Shown piece by piece: positions 40,455 through 45,333 of a stretch of 45,333 nucleotides of DNA. The stretch is from Minisyncoccota bacterium (GTDB lineage Bacteria > Patescibacteriota > Minisyncoccia > Moranbacterales > UBA2206): NCBI GenBank assembly GCA_031291955.1, contig JARLIA010000010.1, forward strand, positions 1 through 45,333. Direction: 5' to 3'. Position numbers and translations under genes: made by a program. The notes beneath the pieces were generated by a model. It ran no database searches. It was not told the origin of the DNA and worked only from the letters and a program-made list of their open reading frames with translations. Within the stretch, counting starts at the first letter, position 1, and the number at the start of each line of letters is the position of its first letter.

Positions 40455-41498
40455 ATGTTAAAAAGACTTAAAAAATTTTTCTTTCCGCTTTTCATTTTTC
40501 TTGTCTTGCCGGCCAGCACAAGTTACAAATTGCAGGACTACAGTTTCGGTAGTGGCGGGACAAGTGGCTCTTCCGGCGGCGGTTTTTCTTTGGAGGCGGT
40601 GAGCGGCGAACAGGGCGGCGGGCAAGCGTCCGGCGGCGGATTCAGTCTCAATCCGGGGATGATTTTTCTCGGTCAGGCCAATGTGCCGGCAGCGCCGACT
40701 TTTTCCAATCCGTCCAGCTGGTATAATAAGCTAAATTTAGTCATTAATCCGTCCGGCAATCCGTCGGACACAAAATTTGCGGTCGCGATCAGCACGGATA
40801 ATTTCGCTACCACTCAATACGTGCAGAGCGACGACACGGTCGGTCCGGTGCTCGGCGCGGAAGATTATCAGATCTATGCTGCGTGGGGCAGCGGCAGCGG
40901 CATCACAGTCATCGGTCTGGCGGCTAATACGACCTACAAAGTGAAAGTCAAAGCCATGCAAGGCAAGTTTTCTGAGACCGGCTATGGGCCGACCGCTTCG
41001 GCGACCACTTCCAATCCGACTTTGTCTTTCAGTGTCGGCACGGACGACAATCCTTCTACGCCGCCTTTTTCCATCAATTTTGGCAGCATGACGCCAGGTA
41101 GCGTGAACACCAGTCCGCATCAGGTCAATGTCGGTCTGACGACTAACGGAGTGAATGGCGGTATGGTGTATGTCTATGGCGCCAACGGCGGACTCTATAG
41201 CGCCGGGGCAAACTATAAGATCAATGCTGTGACAAATGCCAATCTAGCGGGACTGGCTGAAGGATTCGGTGCGCAGGGCAAGTCTGGCGGAACATTAACG
41301 CTAGTCGCTCCGTATGACGTGACCAGCGGCGATGCGGTTGGCACTGTTGATCCGACAGTGCGCAGCATCTTTTCCACGGCCGGACCGATCACTGGCGGCA
41401 CCGGATCATTCCTGTTGAAATCCAAGCCGGCCACTACGGCGCCGGCGGCCAGCGATTACACGGAGTTGTTGACAGTCATTGCGGCGGGCAGTTTCTAA
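40455..41498 (+). CDS. Secreted protein with FN3-like domain and shared C-terminal domain
   Basis: 347 residues. A signal peptide (FFFPLFIFLVLPASTS) is followed by a Gly/Ser-rich mature start (GSGGTSGSSGGGFSLEAVSG). An FN3-like region has PAAPTFSNPSSWYNKLNLVI and GLAANTTYKVKVKAMQGKFS. A C-terminal ~150-residue beta domain ends in ASDYTELLTVIAAGSF, nearly identical to the end of the next protein. It is probably exposed on the cell surface. No known family is recognised for the C-terminal domain. Confidence 0.65.
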   Translation: MLKRLKKFFFPLFIFLVLPASTSYKLQDYSFGSGGTSGSSGGGFSLEAVSGEQGGGQASGGGFSLNPGMIFLGQANVPAAPTFSNPSSWYNKLNLVINPSGNPSDTKFAVAISTDNFATTQYVQSDDTVGPVLGAEDYQIYAAWGSGSGITVIGLAANTTYKVKVKAMQGKFSETGYGPTASATTSNPTLSFSVGTDDNPSTPPFSINFGSMTPGSVNTSPHQVNVGLTTNGVNGGMVYVYGANGGLYSAGANYKINAVTNANLAGLAEGFGAQGKSGGTLTLVAPYDVTSGDAVGTVDPTVRSIFSTAGPITGGTGSFLLKSKPATTAPAASDYTELLTVIAAGSF

Positions 41499-41503
41499 AA
41501 AAG

Positions 41504-41512
41504 TTATCCACA
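41504..41512 (+). other. Isolated perfect DnaA box
   Basis: TTATCCACA immediately after the stop of the preceding gene. No cluster of further boxes was seen. Confidence 0.35.
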
Positions 41513-41621
41513 GTTTTTTCCAGAAGGAAAGTTTCATGTTTTTGCAAAAGTGTGGTATATTTCAATAGATAAGAATTCTCTGTTCCACATTTAAGTGGGG
41601 GATGAAATAAAAAATAAAAAT

Positions 41622-42686
41622 ATGAAAATAAGATTCATAAAAAGTCTTTCACTGCTGAACATTGTCAGCCTGATTGCTCTCTTGGTTTTGCCGATGGTGT
41701 ATTTCACGCAGAAAGCGCAGGCAGGGAATCTCGTTCAGACAATGGTTAGGTTTGATAGGTTGGCAGCTGCGACTGCAACTGGAGGAACGGTTTGCGTAAA
41801 GCCAACTACTATTACTACTGTTGCAAAAGTGGTAGTGACATTCCCAAGTGACTTTGTGCTTAACACTACGGCTGCAAACTGGACTGCTGACACTACATCG
41901 AATGCATCTTGGCCGACGGGAGCAGTGGCTTGGCCAGCAACATTCACTTCGCCGGCCTCGGCAGTCGATAATGTTGGCAAGACAGTAACATTTAGTCCTG
42001 TTGGAAACTTACCATCGAACACTACGCTCTACTGTTTTAATTTTACTGGCACAAGCACATTGACTACTGGTGCGGCTGGACCTAACAAGGCAGGCTCTGT
42101 ACAGACGCAGACGTCGGGCGGGTCACCTCTTGATACTGGAAATTATGCCGCGCAGATTGTTGCTAATGATCAAGTCCAGATAAATGGAACAGTCTTGCCG
42201 ACATTCTCTTTTACTCTTTCAGCTACAACTGCTAACTTCCCTGCTACCGGTATAGCCAACACAACGACCCAGACTACTGCTAATCCAACTGTAACTATTG
42301 CAACGAATGCAAGAAACGGATGGATTACTTGGGTCAAAGATGGGAACAATGGACTTCTAAGCTCAAGTTCAACGGGTGCGAATATACCAACTGCCGGAGC
42401 TGTCGGCTCTAACCACGATTTGTCCACCATGAGTGCTACAGGAGGATTTGGCTTGGGCGTCCTGGCTACTGCTGGACCGACTGTAGTTCCAGAATATAGC
42501 GCTTCTTCTGCTGGTGGTACTACCGTAGGTACCTTATCTTCAAGTTTTCGACCTGTGGTTACATCATCAACGTTTGCAACAAATGATGTAATAACTCTCT
42601 ACCCGCGTGCTATTGCTTCAACCACTCAAGCTCCAGCTACTGACTATGCCGACCTGCTGACGGTCGTGGCGGCTGGCCAATTCTAA
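41622..42686 (+). CDS. Secreted protein with the same C-terminal domain
   Basis: 354 residues from the ATG at 41622 (MKIRFIKSLSLLNIVSLIAL); an ATG at 41595 would add nine residues before the signal peptide and is less likely. A signal peptide is cleaved near KAQAG. The mature protein is rich in Thr, Ala and Gly and looks all-beta (TTVAKVVVTFPSDFVLNTTA). The C-terminal half (FTLSATTANFPATGIANTTT through ATDYADLLTVVAAGQF) parallels the previous protein's. It is likely to be an abundant surface or pilin-like protein. Codon use is more AT-rich than its neighbours'. Confidence 0.65.
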   Translation: MKIRFIKSLSLLNIVSLIALLVLPMVYFTQKAQAGNLVQTMVRFDRLAAATATGGTVCVKPTTITTVAKVVVTFPSDFVLNTTAANWTADTTSNASWPTGAVAWPATFTSPASAVDNVGKTVTFSPVGNLPSNTTLYCFNFTGTSTLTTGAAGPNKAGSVQTQTSGGSPLDTGNYAAQIVANDQVQINGTVLPTFSFTLSATTANFPATGIANTTTQTTANPTVTIATNARNGWITWVKDGNNGLLSSSSTGANIPTAGAVGSNHDLSTMSATGGFGLGVLATAGPTVVPEYSASSAGGTTVGTLSSSFRPVVTSSTFATNDVITLYPRAIASTTQAPATDYADLLTVVAAGQF

Positions 42687-42707
42687 ATCGAATTGAAAAC
42701 GTTCATC

Positions 42708-42737
42708 AAAAACTTCTCCACCCGGGGAAGTTTTTTT
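42708..42737 (+). terminator. Intrinsic terminator
   Basis: AAAACTTCTCC, loop ACCC, GGGGAAGTTTT, then more T (one G-U in the stem). Confidence 0.75.
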
Positions 42738-42777
42738 ATGGGAAAAATGTTGTGTGATTATTCAAAACCGGGTTTTC

Positions 42778-42786
42778 TGGTATAAT
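42778..42786 (+). promoter_or_regulatory. Extended -10 promoter, probably leaderless
   Basis: TGGTATAAT, with the gene's ATG at 42795, only 8 bases after the -10. Confidence 0.55.
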
Positions 42787-42794
42787 GACAATAC

Positions 42795-44264
42795 ATGAAA
42801 AAGAAACAAAAAGAAATTAAGACAGCCAGAAGAAGATTGAAAAAAATTGCGAAATTCCACATGCTTTTTTCCGTCAGCTTGTTCGTTTTCTATCTTACGC
42901 TATCGCTGGTCTATAGCCCGGAATTTTTTCTCTCCGATGTGCATAATAAATTCAAAGCCTTGGCAGATGATACTATTGCTATTACGGGCAAAGTGCTGGG
43001 GCCGCCGGTGGTGCCGATCGTTTCGGGGAACGCGGATTGTGACACTGGCGCTGGTACGCTGTCCGTGACGCTCAGTTGGCCGGCGGATGAAAATTCCAAC
43101 AGTTTTGACGTGTCGCGCGACGACTTGCCGGTGGTCAGCGGGCTAGCCATCAATCGATATACGGATAGCCTGGTGGCGGTCGGGACGACTTACAATTACA
43201 TGGTGACGGCGCATGGCCCGATGGGTGCTGGCGTGGCGGTTTCTGAGCCAGTGGCCGTCATGACTCCGGCCGAGTGTGCGATCGTTCTGCCGGCACCAAT
43301 AGTCAATATCATTTCCATCAACGGTAAAAATGTGGCCAGTTATGTCGGCACGTCGGAAATGACCGAACTCCGGCCGACTTTTTCCGGCACGACTAACATT
43401 CCTAACGCTGAAGTGCATCTCATACTGCATAGCGAAATATTCTCCTCAGCTGATATCCAAGCCAATAGCGCTGGTTTTTGGAGCTGGACACCGCCCATCG
43501 ATCTGTCACTGGGCACTCACACCCTGTTCGTGTCGGCCGTTGACCCGTTGGATGCGACCAGAACCACTGCTGCTTCCCAGGATTTCAACATTGTCGAAAC
43601 GCCAGTGTCAAACAATAATAATGGCGGGAGCAATGGTGCGAGAAATTCTGCTTCGCACAAAACTGCCAAGTCTGCTCCGGCGCAGCCGGAGACGAATAAG
43701 CCGCCAGTAGTTCCAGCAGGGGGCATGCCATTGGATTTTTCTTTAAAATTGTCCAAAGACACGGTTTATCAAGGGAAAGACTTGACTGTCGGTCTCAGAA
43801 TCACTCACTTGGACACTCACTATGAAAATATGCCAGCGGTTGTCAGGTATAGCGTTTTGGATGAAAAAGGAACGGTGGAAGAAAACTTTTCGGATCAGGT
43901 CGTATTGCATACTGGCGAAATGATAGATCGCAGTATTCCTGTTCCGACGTATTATAAAGATGGAAGATATGGCGTGCAGGCGGAAATACTTTTCGGACAA
44001 TATGACATCAGCCGGGTGCAGAGTTTTTCCGTCTTGCCTTTGCCGGTGCTTAATTTCGGCGGCGGGGTAGTGGCCACTTATCCGGAAATGTTAAGCTGGA
44101 TCGGTACGACGGCTTTATGGCTACTGATGGCTTTGATTATCTGGCTACTGCTTTTTTCCCGTGAATACTGGCTCTATTTGCACGCCCTGCGGCACATTAC
44201 GGAAAATAATTTGGCTAGAATAGGCTTATTCGGGGACAGGAAAAGAAAGGGGGTGTCGCATTAG
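42795..44264 (+). CDS. Membrane-anchored surface protein with FN3/Ig-like domains
   Basis: 489 residues. A basic N-terminus and membrane helix (FSVSLFVFYLTLSLVY) are followed by an FN3-like domain (SVTLSWPADENSNSFDVSRD). A bacterial Ig-like domain has MTELRPTFSGTTNIPNAEVH and LSLGTHTLFVSAVDPLDA. After an Asn/Ser/Pro linker comes a third beta domain (PLDFSLKLSKDTVYQGKDLT). A C-terminal membrane helix (WIGTTALWLLMALIIWLLLF) leads to a short cytoplasmic tail. Both ends are thus in the membrane. It is followed one base after the stop by a small membrane protein. Confidence 0.7.
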   Translation: MKKKQKEIKTARRRLKKIAKFHMLFSVSLFVFYLTLSLVYSPEFFLSDVHNKFKALADDTIAITGKVLGPPVVPIVSGNADCDTGAGTLSVTLSWPADENSNSFDVSRDDLPVVSGLAINRYTDSLVAVGTTYNYMVTAHGPMGAGVAVSEPVAVMTPAECAIVLPAPIVNIISINGKNVASYVGTSEMTELRPTFSGTTNIPNAEVHLILHSEIFSSADIQANSAGFWSWTPPIDLSLGTHTLFVSAVDPLDATRTTAASQDFNIVETPVSNNNNGGSNGARNSASHKTAKSAPAQPETNKPPVVPAGGMPLDFSLKLSKDTVYQGKDLTVGLRITHLDTHYENMPAVVRYSVLDEKGTVEENFSDQVVLHTGEMIDRSIPVPTYYKDGRYGVQAEILFGQYDISRVQSFSVLPLPVLNFGGGVVATYPEMLSWIGTTALWLLMALIIWLLLFSREYWLYLHALRHITENNLARIGLFGDRKRKGVSH

Positions 44265-44265
44265 G

Positions 44266-44565
44266 ATGGAAAAAATATTTTTTGGCGTGAATGCCATCAC
44301 AATCATCGCGCTCCTCTTGGCAATCATTTTTACGGCCGGGGTAGTGTGGCGGGTGGAGAAAAAACTGGATATCTCATATAAATTTTTTTTGACAGCTATC
44401 ATTCTTCTTCTGGCGGCGGAAATTCTGGACCTGTATTACAGTATCGATAACCAGATCAGGATCGCGCTCATGGTGAAAAGCTTGCGGATGCTGTTCGCGG
44501 TGTTCTTCCTGGTCGGAGTGTTGTTTATGCGCAATATCGTACGGGACCTGGATGGGGAAGAATAG
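44266..44565 (+). CDS. Small three-helix membrane protein
   Basis: 99 residues with helices ITIIALLLAIIFTAGVVWRV, ISYKFFLTAIILLLAAEILD and LRMLFAVFFLVGVLFM. A ribosome site (GGGGGTG) lies 12 bases upstream, inside the previous gene, so the two are coupled. No known family; the context suggests a partner of the surface protein. Confidence 0.65.
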   Translation: MEKIFFGVNAITIIALLLAIIFTAGVVWRVEKKLDISYKFFLTAIILLLAAEILDLYYSIDNQIRIALMVKSLRMLFAVFFLVGVLFMRNIVRDLDGEE

Positions 44566-44597
44566 GCGGAAACATGTTTCAGATGAGATTTGCAAGA

Positions 44598-44625
44598 ATC
44601 TCCAAGCGTTGCTTGGGGATTTTTC
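44598..44625 (+). terminator. Intrinsic terminator
   Basis: ATCTCCAAGC, loop GTT, GCTTGGGGAT (one G-U), then TTTT. Confidence 0.7.
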
Positions 44626-44673
44626 ATTAATTCGGCCAAAAGCAGAAATCTGGTAAAAACCGGAAAAATGCTA

Positions 44674-44679
44674 TATAAT
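44674..44679 (+). promoter_or_regulatory. Consensus -10 directly before a start codon
   Basis: TATAAT with a weak -35. Six bases separate it from the ATG at 44686, suggesting a leaderless transcript. Confidence 0.5.
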
Positions 44680-44685
44680 AAGAAT

Positions 44686-45333
44686 ATGAAGAATATGACC
44701 AAATGTCTGAAAAATATGAAGTTTTTCCTTATTGCCGCAGCCATCTTCGGTTTTTCTCTTGTCCCTGCCCGCGCCCAATCCACTCCTGCCTCCGGCCAAC
44801 TGCTGCTCACGACTTCACCGCTCCCGATCAATCTGAAAGTCACGCCCGGCACTTCCGTCTCCGCGCCTATCAAGATCAAGAACGACGGCAATCAGGACGA
44901 GAATCTGAAAGTGACCCTCATGAAGTTCAAAGCTGATCCGGTCACCGGTGCCACCATCCTCTCTGAGCGTGAACCGGCCGACACATATTTCGACTGGGTC
45001 ACTTTCTCTGATCCGACTTTCACCTTGCAGCCGAATGAATGGAAAACAGTGACAGCTACTTTCAATGTACCGACGACCGCCTCTTTCGATTACTACTACG
45101 CCATCGTGTTCTTCCGGGCCGACCAGAAAGTGCAGCCGGGTGATCGCCAGACGGTCCTCAATGGCGGCACCGCCACCATGGTGCTGCTCACGGCCGATGT
45201 CCCCGATGCCAAAAAAGAATTGACTTTGGATCAATTCACCGTCAACAAGAATATCTTCGAGTTCCTGCCGGCCATCTTCAACGTCAAGCTCAGGAATACC
45301 GGCAATGTCCATGTCATTCCGCATGGCAACATC
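44686..45333 (+). CDS. Secreted beta-sandwich (DUF916/WxL-like) protein, 3' partial
   Basis: 216 codons before the window ends. A signal peptide (FFLIAAAIFGFSLVPARAQ) leads to an Ig-like fold: LKVTPGTSVSAPIKIKNDGN, FTLQPNEWKTVTATFNVPTT and YYYAIVFFRADQKVQPGDRQ. VKLRNTGNVHVIPHGN begins a second, NEW3-like domain. This order resembles DUF916/WxL-associated surface proteins and other pilus or adhesion chaperone-like proteins. Minus-strand open frames here are shadows. The rest, probably including a C-terminal membrane helix, lies beyond the edge. Confidence 0.7.
   Translation, partial: MKNMTKCLKNMKFFLIAAAIFGFSLVPARAQSTPASGQLLLTTSPLPINLKVTPGTSVSAPIKIKNDGNQDENLKVTLMKFKADPVTGATILSEREPADTYFDWVTFSDPTFTLQPNEWKTVTATFNVPTTASFDYYYAIVFFRADQKVQPGDRQTVLNGGTATMVLLTADVPDAKKELTLDQFTVNKNIFEFLPAIFNVKLRNTGNVHVIPHGNI

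Noticed and set aside
41504-41512. Secondary replication origin at an isolated DnaA box
   Set aside because: A single 9-base match in 45 kb is expected by chance, and no cluster surrounds it.
44436-45324. Minus-strand ORFs of 151 and 169 codons at the right edge
   Set aside because: They overlap a plus-strand frame with a clear signal peptide and Ig-like pattern, and have no coding character of their own.

Overview
The window looks like part of a Patescibacteria (Candidate Phyla Radiation, probably Parcubacteria-type) chromosome. The signs are a VirB2/TrbC-like pilin operon, CPR-type palindromic and 'aattcgaa' intergenic repeats, many short operons, few metabolic genes, secreted Ig/FN3-type surface proteins, and the conserved rpmH-rnpA-yidC-jag / dnaA-dnaN arrangement. 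TGA acts as a stop codon, so the code is the standard bacterial one. The taxon is inferred from style; no rRNA or tRNA gene was recognised.

Layout. 1-3357 (+): end of a type IV secretion pilin operon and a beta-propeller lipoprotein/secreted protein. 3362-8141 (-): polysaccharide cluster with two O-antigen-ligase-like proteins, a GT2 glycosyltransferase and a flippase. 8260-10065 (-): jag, yidC, rnpA, rpmH. 10293-14049 (+): dnaA, a likely oriC (11679-11956), dnaN and a thioredoxin-reductase-like gene. Genes diverge from this point, as expected at an origin. 14053-14814 (-): TrmB-type regulator. 14932-16466 (+): an unusual 1.5-kb stretch with a perfect consensus promoter, more than twenty strong hairpins, two short ORFs with near-ideal Shine-Dalgarno sites (the first Csx3-like and frameshifted), an H-type pseudoknot and a terminator. 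16518-18070 (+): methyltransferase and a DUF721/DciA-like protein. 18128-20752 (-): class A PBP. 20864-26949 (-): yebC, ruvC, a 7TM protein and four consecutive ATP-grasp ligases, one fused to a retropepsin-like domain; this resembles a peptide-tag/amidoligase system. 27069-27668: a RAYT transposase with REP palindromes. 27669-31721 (-): lamin-tail/PKD surface protein, PH-domain membrane protein, small membrane protein, ruvB. 31741-32034 (+): a candidate structured small RNA with promoter and terminator. 32079-36352 (-): a PilB-type ATPase with two complete motor modules in one chain, and a DHH phosphoesterase. 36435-40394 (+): tsaE, a lipoprotein cyclophilin, polA. 40455-45333 (+): secreted and surface proteins, the last cut by the window end.

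How it fits together: the origin core and DNA repair genes (dnaA, dnaN, polA, ruvB, ruvC) sit with envelope-building genes (PBP, polysaccharide export, yidC) and a pilus/secretion apparatus (pilins, PilB-like ATPase). The two features that ordinary annotation does not explain are the hairpin-dense transcript at 14.9-16.5 kb and the four-ligase ATP-grasp operon. Several transcription starts appear to coincide with start codons, suggesting that leaderless mRNAs are common here. Palindromic REP elements have been absorbed in frame into three coding regions.
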